Of a DNA stretch of 64,000 bases, positions 47,515 to 62,180 are shown one piece after another. How positions within the stretch are numbered: position 1 is the stretch's first letter; every line of letters starts with the position of its first letter. Origin of the DNA: Lichtheimia corymbifera B2541. Lineage: Eukaryota; Mucoromycota; Mucoromycetes; Mucorales; Lichtheimiaceae. Where the stretch lies: positions 1 to 64,000 of the forward strand of contig JNEU01000769.1 of assembly GCA_000697475.1 (NCBI GenBank), given 5' to 3'. The translations under genes and the position numbers were made by a program. The notes beneath the pieces were generated by a model that was given only the letters and a program-made list of their open reading frames with translations, made no database searches and was not told the origin of the DNA.

Positions 47515-50027
47515 ATGGGAAAACGAAATCGAGCCGCCTTGTTGCCAACACAGTTGCCACAGCTTCAGAATCTTATCAAACGAGATGCCAAATCGTATGA
47601 GCAAGAGTTTCTTCAACAATACCGCCATTACCAGTCAACCTTGTCGATCTTTTGCTTGAAGCCCGATGAGGAAGCCAAAGAGTTATCCGAGTTGGTCACC
47701 TTTATCAGCCAAGTTTCAGTGTGTTATCCAAAGGAGACTGCCGAGTTTCCACAGCAACTGGTGGATCTGTTACAGCAACACTGCGTTGTCCTTCACCCCG
47801 ATGTCCGAAAGAGCTTTGTTCAGGCATTAATTCTTTTGCGTAACCGAGGCGTGATCGATAATACCCGGTAAGAACAACAACAGCAGCATGTTGATATCAG
47901 TGGTTGCTTATACAAGTATATGCATAGATTATTACCTCTCTTTTTCACCCTCTTCAAATGCCGAGATAAGCCATTGCGTGAAATGCTGTACAACCATATC
48001 GTCAATGATATCAAGAACGCCAATTTGAAAGCCAAGAACAACAAGCTCAACAAGACCCTCCAATCCTACATGTTCACCATCCTTGAATCAGTAAAGACCG
48101 GCAACAGTGATGAGAATGCAGTATCAGCTAAGAAGGGTGTGGATGTATGCATTGAATTATATCACAAGAACGTCTGGTAGGTGGATTGATTGTATGCATG
48201 AATGAGCATGGTTTTGATTGATTGTGATATAGGAACGATGCCAAGACTGTCAATGTCATTGCTGAAGCCTGTTTTTCACCTGTCAACAAAATTGCTGTCA
48301 CTGCCATCCGTTTCTTTTTGAACACCAACGAAGATGAGGAAGAAGATGAATCAGAAGAAGAGGTATTATCCATTGGATGAACCGACATATGGATATTAGA
48401 GTAATAACAAGTTGTTGGATGTATTAGATGCCTGATATCCGCAAAATGGAACAAGCCAACATTCACTCAAAAAAGACCAGAGCCAAATCACGACGATTAG
48501 AAGCAGCCAAGAAGAAGGTTCAACGCAAAAACAAGAGCAAAAAGAAAGCAGAGAGCTTCAACTTTGCAGCATTACATCTTCTCAATGATCCACAAGGTTT
48601 GTCCTTTATTTATTATATTCCGTATGAGTATGCTAATGGTAAATTGTATTTTAGGATTCGCAGAAAAGCTGTATTCAAAGTTACAATCCAAGCAAGATCG
48701 ATGGGAGATCCGTTTGTTGCGCATGAATCTGATTTCCCGTGTCATTGGTATCCATCAACTTTCTCTTCTCGGCTTTTACACCTACTTGATCAAGTACCTG
48801 CAACCCACCCAACGTGATGTCACTATGGTATTGGTGTCTTCAGCACAAGCTAGTCATTCCTTGGTTCCTCCCGATGCTCTTGAACCTGTGCTCAGAGCCA
48901 TTGCAAACAACTTTGTCACTGATCGTGCATCCAATGAAGTCATGGCTGTTGGGTAAGTTAAAAAGTGATATACGTATCAGGATCATGTTTCTTATGCAAC
49001 TCAAATTAGTATCAATGGCATTCGAGAAATTTGTGTACGCCAACCCCTTGCCATGAATGAGACGTTGTTACAAGATCTTACACAATACAAGAACCATCGT
49101 GACAAGGGTATCATGATGGCTGCACGTTCATTGATCACTTTGTACCGTGAAGTCAACCCTGAAATGTTGTTGCGCAAAGATCGTGGACGATCAGCTACCA
49201 TGCGTCTCAAGGATGGCACAGCTAAAGAACTCACATTTGGTGCACAAGATGCTGGTTTGGCTGATGGCTTGCAAGGTGTTGAACTTTTGGACAAGGAAGA
49301 AGGCGATGATGATGAAGGCTGGGATGGCTGGGAAGTGGATTCCGACGACAGCGACAGTGATGAAGAAGGCTGGATCAATGTATCAAGTGATGAAGAAGAT
49401 ATCAATATTGCCATGAGCGACGAGGAAGGTGATGATGACAAGAAGAAGGACAAAAAGGAGGAAGCAAACAAGGAAGAGAATGGACCAAGGAAACGACGTA
49501 TCGGCAAACGGCAATTACGTAAGCTTCAAGATGCTGAAGAGTTGAGTGAAGAACAACAAAAGAAGCTTGCTGAAGAAGCAGCTGCACGACGGGCTGAAGA
49601 GGAGAAGAAACAAGCAGCTATCATGGAAGTGGCATCTACGCGTATTTTGACCCCTGCTGATTTTGCACGATTGAATGATATGCGAGAGAAAAAGGAGATT
49701 GAAGCTGCAGCCGGCATGAAACGTAGTGCCACCGATGATGGACGTGTGGATGAAAGCATCATTTTGGGTCCAAGAAAGAAGACCAAGGCGGACTATGAAG
49801 CACGTATGGCATCTATTCAAGAAGGTCGTGAAGGTCGTGAAAAGTTTGGATCAAAGAAGGGCAACAAGGATCGTGGCAGTACAACAAACCGTGAAAAGGC
49901 ACGCAACAAGAACTTTATGATGATTGCACATAAACATGCTGTGGTATCCAAGAGCAAACGTAGTCTTGTTGACAAGCAAAAGGCTATGCGTGCAGCCATC
50001 AACAAGCAAAAGAAGATGAAGCGATAG
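47515..50027 (+). CDS. SDA1: SDA1 family, 60S ribosome biogenesis
   Basis: Nucleolar protein needed for maturation and export of pre-60S particles. Six exons: 47515-47867, 47928-48176, 48233-48362, 48428-48596, 48655-48952, 49010-50027. They total 2217 nt, or 738 aa, the usual SDA1 size. Conserved blocks: [147 protein letters not shown] strongly acidic stretch ([16 protein letters not shown]) and a Lys-rich C-terminus, probably carrying nuclear or nucleolar targeting signals, follow. The last exon is the longest. Confidence 0.96.
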
Positions 50028-50354
50028 ATTAGAAACGATTACAATTACCATTATTCCATATGCATTCTCTATATACAACATCCCATTTGTAGCATTAAAA
50101 AAGTGTCTTTTTATTTCATGTAAGAAGGGATAATGTTTACATTGGAGTAAGTCCTTGAACGGAGAACAGCAACAGGGCTTCGATGAAAAAGGAAAAGCAT
50201 CGCGTGTAATGTGCATCAGCTCCGCGTGGAGAACAAGGCAGATCCCATATTATAAAAATACCATCCGCACCCTGTCGCCTTTCTTCTTCATCAACGTTCA
50301 CCCTAACTTTGGACAGCTCATCACTTCAACCCCATCTATTTTATTAATTCTGCC
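50028..50354. other. intergenic, promoter of alpha-tubulin
   Basis: 327 bp with the SDA1 3' flank and the tubulin leader. 50275-50350 is pyrimidine-rich immediately upstream of the start codon. No other feature. Confidence 0.5.
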
Positions 50355-52015
<1,661 letters not shown>

Positions 52016-53203
52016 ATAGTCTGATCGCTACTATGTACATTCATCCATGGCTTAATTGAATAACAGTTATGACAAGATGATTTACACTCGTGAAGTTGCT
52101 TTGGTTTTCATATATATGGATATGTGAGATGGAGTGGGGTGAAACAAGGCTTGTGCCACAACAGTCTGTGCACATCCTACACATTTTGGTTGAAATAAGC
52201 TTTATCAAATATGAAATGGCCCTGTCGCTCAAGATTGTTACATTAGCAGCAACAGCTGAAATTATAATCCTCTTCTTTTTGCAAACTAGCGTTTATGATT
52301 TACAAGTCTCAACGATTAAACGTGCTTGATTGATGACGCTTCTCGCATTGAGGGTGATGATAATAGGATCATCGTATCGCTTGAAATGGCATATCCTACT
52401 GCGTCAAGATCAAAATGCCATGCGGTAGATGTGGGCATAGGTAGAGAAGAAACGTGCCTGCCAGACCCAAAGTCAATATCTGCCATCAATAATGAGACCT
52501 ACTCTTCTACTAGCATGATGACCTTGATCATCCAATCGTTTGCACACATGTCGTCGCCTTTTCTCGAGGGCAAAGATTTCGGATTCGAGATGAAGGGTAT
52601 ATTTTTCTAGTAATGGATCGGCAAATGTTACTCTTGCGTAATTACTGCTAATGCTTGTACCATTATTCAAGGCGAAGGAACAATTATAAAGTATGTAATC
52701 ATCCACTTGGCAGAATATCGATTTATATGTGTGACTATGCATAATGCATTTTAGATATCCAGAAGCTCATATGATCATGTATACTGATTCCTCGTACGTA
52801 TGATATGACATCTGATATTGCAAATGCATGTAACAAGCAGCCCATCCGAATCTCGAGATGAACCGGCCGTCATAGTGCATCCGATTGGTCGATACAGGTG
52901 CAAAACTGAGATGTCAACGAGATATACAATATAATATCCAACACAACAACCATGACCTTGGTAGCATCAAGCTACAAGGCATCTTGTATTCTTAGTTCCA
53001 ACCTCGAGTACGTAATAAGAGCTAATGGATAATCCATTGCAGGAATGGCCCGTGGGTCGTGACAAGGTTAGAGTTACATTGCGGGATCTCAAACCACATT
53101 TTATCTTTCTACCTCCACTCATTTAAACGCAAACCACTGTACCCACTCATCATCTTTTTCCCTGTTTGTCCTTTTTTCCCATAAACCTTTTGTATCTGAT
53201 CTT
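52016..53203. other. intergenic, no gene recognised
   Basis: About 1.2 kb. ORFs of 60-95 codons at 52090-52330 and 52326-52742 have no recognisable domain. 53110-53195 is T/C-rich ahead of the kelch gene. No repeat from elsewhere in the window was recognised. Confidence 0.45.
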
Positions 53204-55232
53204 ATGCCTGTGGGAGGTGATTATGAATCTCTTCGAAAGGACCTTTCGAGCAAAGCACCATCACCATCCACTTTACTGGACAATGGCAGCAAAACGAGCT
53301 TGATATCTCGTGTACGACGCTCACTCTCTACGGCATCATCGCCCAATAATAGCAATCATCAAAAACAGCATCCTATTCAAGGAACCATACGCAGACAACT
53401 TTCATCCACGTTGGCAGGTCCAAGGTATATACACCGCCCTGTTGTTTGTTGTGTTGTATCATTGCATCTAACACGACAGGGGCTATAATAATAGCAGCAG
53501 CAGGTTGGCAGACTCAATCATTAGTAGCAGCACCAACACCACAAGCATGGTGCATGAGCCATTTCAGCAGCAAGACGAAAAATCCTTGTCGAAAGCAACA
53601 TCACTCGAGACATTATGTCAGTAAGAATCCCGGTAACTTTATACAGTTACCGCATCCCCCTTCTTTAAAAGAAAGGACCCTATATTGATACGCCTATAGT
53701 GAAGCAGCAGGATCATTATCACAATGTCACAACACACACCAGCAAACGTTCACCGCCTGTGTCACCCACAAAGATGGCAAAATCCTCGTCTTCATCTTCT
53801 TCATCCACTCGCAGTAGCAGTAGGCCACAGTCACCAGCACAACGTCCAATCGATGAAGAACATCATGGCACGCTGTATATCCCATCCATGGCATTTTCGA
53901 ATCGATGGAAAAGACAATCCAACAAAAGCCAACGCTTGAAAAACATGGTGGTATCAAATCAAGTCTCTGTCATGTGGGCACCAGCACCTGCCATGTATTG
54001 GTCACAGCCAACGGTCCATGGTGTTGTGCCTAAACCCGTCAGAGCTCACACGAGTGTCGCTGTAAATGATCTCATGTATGTCTTTGGTGGTTCCGGAAAC
54101 AATGGCTGCTCTCACATTTTATATGCTTTGGAAATGGGTAAGAAGATCGAACCAATCCGTCTCTTTCGGGAAAAGGGGAGGAGAAAAGGGAAAATAAAAA
54201 ATTAACCGACCCAAGGACATGATGTAGATACCTTCAAATGGATTAAGCCAAGAACGTCAGGCGAGCGACCACCAGCAACGCGTGCCCACAGTATTGTGGC
54301 ACACCATGAGAAAATCTACACTTTTGGGGGTGGAGATGGTTCGCATTACACGAATGACCTTTATGTGCTGGACACAAGTAAGAAGCTTGTTTTACATATA
54401 TTCCCATCACAGTTTTGTATTCACATAGATATATATACAGAAACAATGGTGTGGAGTAAACCCGATACGTTAGGCCCACGTCCATGTCCTCGACGTGCAC
54501 ATAGCAGCTTTATATGGCGAGACACGCTTTATATCTTTGGCGGTGGAGATGATGCAAAGGCCTTGAATGATTTGCATGCGCTTAATCTTGATGCCATGAC
54601 ATGGATGTCCGTGGACACCAAAGGCCAAAAACCACATCCACGAGGATACCATAGCGGCACGTTAGTCATGGATAAGTTTATTGTATTTGGCGGGAGTGAT
54701 GGAAACATATGCTTTGATGATGTGCATATCCTAAACTTGGGTGAGTTTCATAATACAAGCTACCATGTTGCCATTCTTACTTATGTCTTCTATGCAATAG
54801 AAACAAGCACATGGACCTGGATCGACGCTCACGTTGCATCAGGATTGAACACGCTTCCTAAACGTCTATCCCACGCAGCAGTGGGTGTTGGCTCGTACAT
54901 TTTTATCACAGGCGGTCATGATGGTACACGCTATTGCAGTGATCTCATCTTATTCAATCTTGGTAAGGACAAGGATGGTGATGCATATACGTATTTACAA
55001 AGTTGACATGTGTCAATCCAATAATGCAGCCACCATGACGTGGGAGACAAGAAAAGTATATGGGCAGGACCCATCATCACGAGGATACCATACAGCGGTG
55101 CTCCATGATAGCCGGCTCTTTCTCTATGGTGGATATGATGGCAAGAAATTTTATAACGAAATCGCCATTCTCGATCTTAGTGCGAGTGCTTACCTACCAC
55201 AAATTACTAAATTCACTATTGATGTCCCATAA
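53204..55232 (+). CDS. kelch-repeat protein
   Basis: A beta-propeller protein; fungal kelch proteins often act in polarity or as scaffolds. The N-terminus (MPVGGDYESLRKDL...) is Ser-rich and disordered over roughly the first 230 residues, with a basic patch (SRVRRSLS). Six kelch repeats follow, each with paired Gly and a Y/W: RAHTSVAVNDLMYVFGGSG, RAHSIVAHHEKIYTFGGGD, RRAHSSFIWRDTLYIFGGGD, RGYHSGTLVMDKFIVFGGSD, RLSHAAVGVGSYIFITGGHD, RGYHTAVLHDSRLFLYGGYD. Introns after the repeats keep frame (donors at about 54137, 54379, 54740, 54962). The junction between the exon ending near 53625 and the one starting near 53697 is not resolved: a GTAAGA donor breaks frame while a GTCAGT donor keeps it. Confidence 0.85.
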
Positions 55233-55598
55233 TAGTAATCCTCTCTTCTTCACAATGTCCCCTACCTCTCCACTCATAACAGCTGTAAATGAAATAACAC
55301 GATCATCTTTATCCTTGCCACAGGGTGGGGGCCATGCACGAACATGAACGACAATGTGTACCAGTGAATGTTTATTCCCCACACTCACGCGTGGGGTTTT
55401 CATATGCTGGCTGAGTCATGGGAACGGATCTACGATTTATTCTTGTCTCCTTGATAAGGACATGCATATAAGCTTTGTACGACCACGTTGTTGCTATGTA
55501 GTAGTTGCCATGCTCTTTTCATCCTGCTGCTGCAACCCAATTATTTATTATACCGGGTACATCCGTGGCACTGCCAACTGCAATAGAAGGTTCTTCTA
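55233..55598. other. intergenic, convergent gene ends
   Basis: 366 bp between the kelch gene (+) and VDAC (-). No gene recognised. A short inverted match (CCCCACACTC...GAGTGTGGGG-like, near 55376-55398, reading CCCCACACTCACGCGTGGGG) could be a transcript-end hairpin. Confidence 0.4.
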
Positions 55599-56863
55599 CT
55601 AGTTGCCCATGGTAATGGCAATACCCAATTTATGAGCATTCTCATTGAGTCGTGTCGTATCTACCGATGCTCCCATATTAAGCTTGATCCCAGGTCGTAC
55701 CGTTTGATTATAACTGCATTATAAGAAACGATCACGTGAGCTACATGCATTTGGTTTAAAAGTTGTGGTTGTGACACCTACGCAATACCCAGCATGCCAG
55801 CATTGGAAATCCTGCCTTTGACAAACGCCGACTTGTCTACTTGGTACTTGCAACCCACTTCAAGCACTACGACATTGCTTCCTTGAGCATCCCACATGGC
55901 TTTGCCCGATGCTTCTACTTGTGGATTGATACGATGATAATACGAAGCAGCATAGCTTTGAAGATTGTTGGTGGCATGAAGTGCCACGCTATACTCGCGA
56001 TTATTATATCCGAAAGCGCTGCTGTAGCGTAGCACCTACAAACAATGGCGCATGAGCCCAGCATTCTGCCTATGCAATAATGCTCCCTTGTACAAACCTT
56101 GCCATCGCGTGTATTGATTGACATTTCACCTCCCAAAGCAAATCCATTTTGACCTGTCACAGACGTAATATGCAAGTGATTCTGCCATACATGAAAGTTT
56201 GGATGTGAGTAATATGGATGACATCAAGAAAAGATCACACTTTCATATATACCTTGAGCACATCCATGGTAGCCACGGTATGACAATGAGGTTGCTTGTA
56301 TGTTGCATTGACTTTGAAGGCCTTTTCCTTGATGGATGGAAGCAGCGATGTCAGCAATTCAACTTTTAAGCCCTCTAGAGAAACCCAACGTTATTATCAT
56401 GTGACTCAAGCATCCCACATTCCACCATTGTATTTGTATATACTTGCTTGCCAAATTGTTGTCGAGCTCGATTTTGCTGTTCACGTGGTTGGCTGTGGTC
56501 CATGCCTTTGTGATGGCAATGCCAGTTGCTTTATCCGTGTATTTGGCTTCAATGTCACCAAGGACAATACCTGATCTGAGATCACGTTGTCCATTGACTT
56601 TAAACGTCTTTTTAATTAGATATTAGATACCATCTACGTATGTACCTTAGGATAAAATATATATATACGTTACCACGCCATCAGAGGTGGTGGTCTTAAC
56701 CTCTAGCTTGACACCTCCCACAGGGTAATCCTTCGTCAGCAAGTCCTTGGCAGGTTTACCGATATCATTGAAAGCGACTATTGTTGACGCGTACGCGTCT
56801 TAGTAATGATGCTAGCATCGAAAAAGACAAAAGAAACAACGTGTACTTGCCTGGGACGGCCAT
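55599..56863 (-). CDS. mitochondrial outer-membrane porin (VDAC)
   Basis: Voltage-dependent anion channel passing metabolites across the mitochondrial outer membrane. Seven exons on the minus strand: 56851-56863, 56674-56777, 56448-56607, 56253-56374, 56098-56181, 55782-56035, 55599-55713. They total 852 nt, or 283 aa, the standard VDAC length. The start MAVPVAFNDIGKPAKDLL forms the N-terminal helix. Beta-barrel strands include VKLEVKTTT, TFKVNGQRDLRSG, KIELDNNLAKGLKVELLTSL and GQNGFALGGEMSINTRDGK. The eukaryotic porin C-terminus is YNQTVRPGIKLNMGASVDTT. The first coding exon is only 13 nt, and introns 56778-56850 and 56375-56447 need GC donors (CAG|GCAAGT and CAA|GCAAGT) to keep frame. Confidence 0.97.
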
Positions 56864-58759
56864 TGGAAAAGAAGTGAAAAAGAAAAAAAGGGGGATAAAA
56901 CGTAATACGGTAAACAAATCTGCCCAAGGTCATGAAACAAGGAGCCAATAGGAAAGGATGTTCTTGCCCTCCTGCATAATGACGATCCTCTTGCATGTAT
57001 CGATTAGGTGAGCAAGGTGTGGATGGATCAACGTGTGGATGGATGATAGATCTCGCTTGTTAACATTGCATGCTTCGAAAATAAATTTTCATGGATCCTT
57101 TTTATTTGACATTGACTTTGGCTATAATGATGATGGTGATCATAGGATGCATAATACGGGTACCTCTTGGTCTTCGCTGGATTTGGCTGACAACAGCTGT
57201 CGGTCACTGAACACATTATTGCTATTGCTGGGTTCAATAACTACAGTAGCCGACTTGATAGCAGCAGCGATTGTTCGGGAACGAGTGATCCAGGCCATTC
57301 TATACGGATATCAATCTACAGCTGATCGTTCACCAAACAACGCGACATCATCCATAGCTACCTCTGGGATAGGTACGTTAACAATATCGGTGGCCAATGT
57401 GTCACTTGACAGCTATGGCAAAATGACACGCTTGTACGGTAATCGCCACAATGGCACTAAACCAAACAATGATCATCTGGAACGCGCGTGAAACGATATG
57501 CTGTTACAAATGCAAGCCTATCGGGGGAAACGAAAAAGCGCCCCGTGTTGTGTTTGTGCTAAAAGGAACCCCATCACAATACGGTATTGATAAACAACAT
57601 ATGAAAGCAACTGGTGGCGTGGGTATTATGTCTCTTCAAATGTAATGGGGTTCGCTATGGATCGTCAAAACCATAGTCCTTCATGGCTGCTTTTTGGGGA
57701 GATGAGATACACATTTGGGGTGACAAGGTGTCAGTGAAATGAAATGAAAGAGTGATCCCCCATTCCCCACCTTTCTGGATATTGGGCCCATGTACAGGCT
57801 ACACGAGCATCATACAAAAATGGATACCCGCCATTTTGTGGCTGTATCAATCCGGTATAGCTCCTGCACAAATGTCTGAGCCAGCTGAGGATGAACACGC
57901 GTGCTATCGGCACTCTAGCCGTGTCCTTTTTTCCTCAAGCGAATCTTATGCAAACCATCATCATACAGGTTTCGATCCTGATGCCATGGTATATATCAAC
58001 ATGAAAATGATGATTACTGGATGGAAAAACACGCAGCTGTGTAATAACAAAAAGTGCCATTTTACTTTATAAACTTTTTGCTGGGGATGTGATCCAAAGT
58101 GAAAAGCACTCAATCCATATCTATCCTAGCTATCAACAAAGATGCCGAGGGGGATTCACCTTCAAAGTAGAGCTCGTCATATAACCAAATGGATTGCACC
58201 ATGATCATGTCCCATCGTTATGGGGAGAGGAAAGAAAAAGTCCATGATCCGATAATATGTGTTGTAACTCAAGGGGGGTGTATGTGTGTCCAATAGCTAA
58301 TTAGCGACTCCGTGCAGCTACTACATATGCTGCTGCTGCAGGATGCAAAGAGTTTCTCTTTTCTGCCATCCGAATCCCAGCGGTGATATTTACGGAGCGT
58401 ACAAACAAAACCAAGATGTTTGGCGGTTTTGCACATGATCGTTGGTAATGGACAACCTCTGGTGGATGAGTGGAATCAATGGCACTGAAGAAAAAACACC
58501 GATTGTATGACAAGACCAGTTTAAGACAATCGACATGTATTGGATCCATGCACATTGGATCATGACACTGCTGTGTTGACAGCCGTTGTTCTTTTTTGTG
58601 CCCCTGGGAGAGCGTGAGCGGAAAATTTTTTTTCTATTTGATGGATCGGGAGACCAACTATAAATGTACATCTTGCACAGCAGCCTTTTGGATCTCTTTC
58701 TTCTCTCCTACTACCACACCTTACTTTCTCTCTCTTCTCTCATCTTCCCGCATCCTCCC
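56864..58759. other. intergenic between divergent VDAC and ELO genes
   Basis: About 1.9 kb. 57033-57491 is a 152-codon open frame with a hydrophobic stretch (NTLLLLLGSITTVADLIAAA) but no recognised family. 57752-58072 is another open frame without a recognisable domain; the two could be parts of an unidentified gene. 58680-58755 is CT-rich ahead of the ELO start. Confidence 0.4.
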
Positions 58760-59909
58760 ATGGATTTCGTCAGGAACCTCGACTTTTCGCAGCAAACGCC
58801 TTTTGGCTTTCATTTATACCCATTCTTTGAGAAGGCCTATGAAGCTGTCACTGGTCAAGCTGCCAATGATTTCGCCTTTGTCCCAGGTGTCACCCCGCTG
58901 TCGACTGTCAAAGAAGGTAAAAAAAAAGCTTTCAATCTCGAGATGAAGGAGAGCAATGCCAGGGGAATCAGGTCAATCAAGTGGTAGATGCTGACCATCT
59001 CTGTCAATAGTCTTCACAGCATGTATCACCTACTTTATTGTCATCTTTGGTGGTCGCTACCTTATGACCAACATGCAAGCATACAAGTTCCAATATCTTT
59101 TCCAATTCCACAACTTCCTCTTGACTTTGGCATCCGGTGCTTTGCTCGCATTGATGATTGAACAACTCTTCCCCATCATTTATAACCATGGTTTGCTCTA
59201 TGCTGTCTGTGCCAAGGATGCCTGGACCCAACCCCTCGAATTGCTTTACTATCTCAACTACCTCGTCAAGTACTGGGAATTGTTTGACACGGTCTTTTTG
59301 GTTGTCAAGAAGAAAAAGCTGGGTAAGTAGGATCATCAATGTGGAGGATGAAGTGTGCCAGGTAACTAACAGGGCCTCTTTATAATATATAGAATTCTTG
59401 CACTATTATCATCATAGCTTGACCATGGTCCTTTGCTATACTCAGCTTGGTGGCCGTACTTCTGTGGTATGTAACACACACGCACGCAATGGATGGGAGG
59501 ACATTTGTGTACTAATAATGTGCCGTCTTGACAGTCGTGGGTTCCTATTACGCTTAACTTGACCGTCCATGTGTTCATGTACTACTACTACTTCCGTACT
59601 GCTGCTGGTCACAAGATCTGGTGGAAGCGTTACTTGACAACCATGCAAATCACTCAATTCATTATTGATTTGTTCGCTGTCTACTTTTGCACTTACACCT
59701 ACTTTGCTTACACCTACTGGCCCCACCTTCCCAACGTTGGCAGCTGTGCTGGTACCGAGACCTCTGCTTTGTTTGGCTGTGCTCTTCTCAGCTCCTACCT
59801 CTTCCTCTTTATCAACTTTTATCGTATCACTTACAAGAACAAGAAGGCTGCTGCTGCTGCTGCACGTAACGCCAATGGCACCGAGAAGCCCAAGAGCAAG
59901 AAGATCTAA
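58760..59909 (+). CDS. ELO-family fatty acid elongase
   Basis: ER-membrane condensing enzyme that extends acyl-CoA by two carbons using malonyl-CoA. Four exons: 58760-58916, 59011-59322, 59393-59466, 59535-59909. They total 918 nt, or 305 aa. Signature blocks: LLYYLNYLVKYWELFDTVFL, the catalytic histidine box HYYHH at about residues 159-163, NLTVHVFMYYYYFR, and WWKRYLTTMQITQFIIDL. Several transmembrane helices are evident (for example ACITYFIVIFGG, LLSSYLFLFINFY). The C-terminus is Lys/Ala-rich and ends KSKKI, a dilysine-type ER retrieval signal. Substrate chain length cannot be told from the sequence by eye. Confidence 0.96.
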
Positions 59910-60123
59910 TTCTGTATTGCCCACTCTCTCTCTCTCTCTCAAACATACACATTTCACTAATGCTACCTCATATCACACACTTTCATCTCCCCATCATGTA
60001 ATCGCTTTTCTCCCTCCCACTATTCATTTGTAGTTTTCTCTTTATAATACTTGTTATAGTCTCTGTAATCTTTCGAATTCATTCCAATGCAATGTGTAAC
60101 ACGAAAAATGTCTATTATTATTA

Positions 60124-61463
60124 TCATTGTGCTAGTGAAAGGAAAACATGGTATAATATTTGCACCCAAGCATCGAGGGGACCAGGGATACAATAACGTA
60201 AACAATCTTGACCACCCATATGGCCATCGGGTCGTAGATCTGTCAGGGCAGCCAAATCCACAAATACACCTCCTGCAGCCTCCACTATCTTGCGTGCCAT
60301 AGCATTTCTTCGCTTCAGTTCGCTCCATCCATAAGGTAGTTGCTGTAGTTCTTCGTCCTTCAAATGTGATTCAAGAGGTTCTTGAGCATCGTTGCAAAAG
60401 GGATGGCCAATGGATGTGGATCGATACAGAAGAAGCGTATCAGGTGCTCTTGAGCGAATCACACGCATTGTCTCGACAAGTTGTTGAATAAACGTCTCAT
60501 CATCCTCGACCACAGGGGCACGATTCAAGATCAACACTGAGTATGCTCTCATCATGGGGCTGGTAATAAATGGCCATTCGATTGTATCCACCGATGGATG
60601 CCCCTTTGCTCGATTGATGCGTGATACAGGGGATAAAATGTCATTCCGGATATATCGCATGCGTGCTTCAGGTTGCTGACATAGTGTGTGGTCTTTTAAA
60701 ACGAAGCGTTAGTGTGTCTTTTGATATAATTCCAGATAATGACGCCTTTACCTTTGCAGTTTAGCTCACCAAAGCATACAGTAGGTCCATCTCGCATCGC
60801 ATCCAAAAGCACCTCGTGTAATTGATATTGTACAAGATCACCCACGATCAACGTGTTCCTTCCATCAAGCAAACTGCACCACGTCACGGGATCCACGGTA
60901 TCATCAAGAGGACATGTCGTAGTAGGTGGCGTTGACCATACATAGGGGTCTTGCTGTCGCTTGCATTTACCATAGAGAGGATCCTGAAAATGCTTGGCAA
61001 GGTGATATCCATCTTGTTGCTTCCATTGTCCTTGACTCGTCCAACAATCAATTTGGGCTCGTACTCGTTCAGCAGCCTCATGTGTCCTGTGCACAGACCC
61101 TGGAATCCCTTGTATAGGCCCCAAGACCAGCTCGGCAACCTGCTGTGCTCGCTCCACTGAATGTTTCCATAGTGCCTGCCGTTGGTCCAATGACAAGTGA
61201 GCCGTGCTAAAGTTGTTGCTAACAGGTAATGCAGGATGGGGATGCGTGTACCAAGGCAAAGTAGTGGTGTCGTCTAATGCTGGCTGATAGTGGTCGTGAA
61301 TGGGCTCTGGGATGTCATCGATCTGGGTGATGGGTGGTGAAGAAGGCTTGTTCAAGCTGCTGCAAAAGATTAGAACGCCCACGATCCCAATGTAGATAAT
61401 AAGCCGTGACCGAGACGATCGCCGAACGATACGTTGAAGAAACATAAAAGAATAAAAGGGCAC
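60124..61463 (-). CDS. type II membrane protein, PC-esterase/TBL-like
   Basis: Two exons: 60752-61463 and 60124-60692, joined at NCK/DHTLC. They total 1281 nt, or 426 aa. A short basic N-terminus (RRSSRSR) precedes a signal anchor (LIIYIGIVGVLIFCSSL), so the bulk faces the lumen. The esterase-like features are a block-I GDL motif in GRNTLIVGDLVQYQLHE and, near the C-terminus, DLRPDGHMGGQDCLRYCIPG with D and W just after. Together they resemble the GDS and DxxH boxes of PC-esterase, trichome-birefringence-like or Cas1-like O-acetyltransferases. Family assignment rests on these two motifs only. The first Met is at 61463; another seven codons in (61445) is equally plausible. It converges on the ELO gene. 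Confidence 0.75.
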
Positions 61464-61538
61464 ATTCTATTTTTGACACCTCTTTAAGCACATTTGTGAT
61501 CAGCAATGACTGTGTAACAACTCAATAAAGGGAATACT

Positions 61539-62180
61539 TTATTCCAGTGATTCCAACATATAATGATGCTGCTCATGAAGACGACCAAGTTCCTAATGAT
61601 AATAATGAATACCCTCATGAAAGGCTATACACGACGCTTACATGAGCTACTTCTCCTTGGCCTAAATGTTCATATGGATCATCGGATGAATTGACTCGGT
61701 CTCGATCATCAAATATTCCTTCTTTGTATTGCTCATCAATAGGCTCCAATCTCTCCTATCATGCACTATACATATAAGACATCATAATAAGAATAGAACG
61801 TGTTACCATAGTCACAGAACCTGCAAGTCGTGGACATCATCAGCGTCATATTTGGTCTTTGAAAGATCATATGTCGCTTTGCCAATGTGCATTAGCTCTT
61901 GATGGATAAGCTCTTTGAGGTTCCCAAGTAAGCTTTTTATATATAATAAAGCACTCTTCGTCTACCTAGATCGATTCTCATAGTAGTAAAGAAAGACGCA
62001 ATATGCAAATGAATTCCGAATTATCCTGGTTTCATCAAGCATGGCTAAAAACCGGGGTTTGCATGATGAGCCCTTTACTTTCAATTGGTGCATTCTATCT
62101 TGTGATTGATACGGTTGGCTTTGAAGACATGGTCCCACGGGACTAATAAGTATGCCAATGGTCATCATGGCTGTTGTCAT
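61539..62180 (-). CDS. unidentified minus-strand gene, 3' part
   Basis: Three consecutive minus-strand exons join in frame: 61821-61932, 61642-61755, 61539-61592. They encode NLKELIHQELMHIGKATYDL, RLEPIDEQYKEGIFDDRDRV and ELGRLHEQHHYMLESLE followed by a stop. An upstream open stretch (to about 62180; LDETRIIRNSFAYCVFLYYY) would join through a 33-nt gap that is very short for an intron. Further upstream, 62350-62990 has coding-like pieces in changing frames (SIEHVFPRQWNNILQ, LPNDIWLRSLMDRLG), so the gene may be longer or decayed. No family recognised. Confidence 0.4.

Noticed and set aside
49001..49786. Two Ser-rich minus-strand ORFs opposite SDA1
   Set aside because: Antisense shadows of the acidic and Lys/Glu-rich SDA1 C-terminus. 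No splice logic or family.
52473..52742. 89-codon minus-strand ORF after alpha-tubulin
   Set aside because: No recognisable domain and no promoter or splice context. Length is expected by chance.
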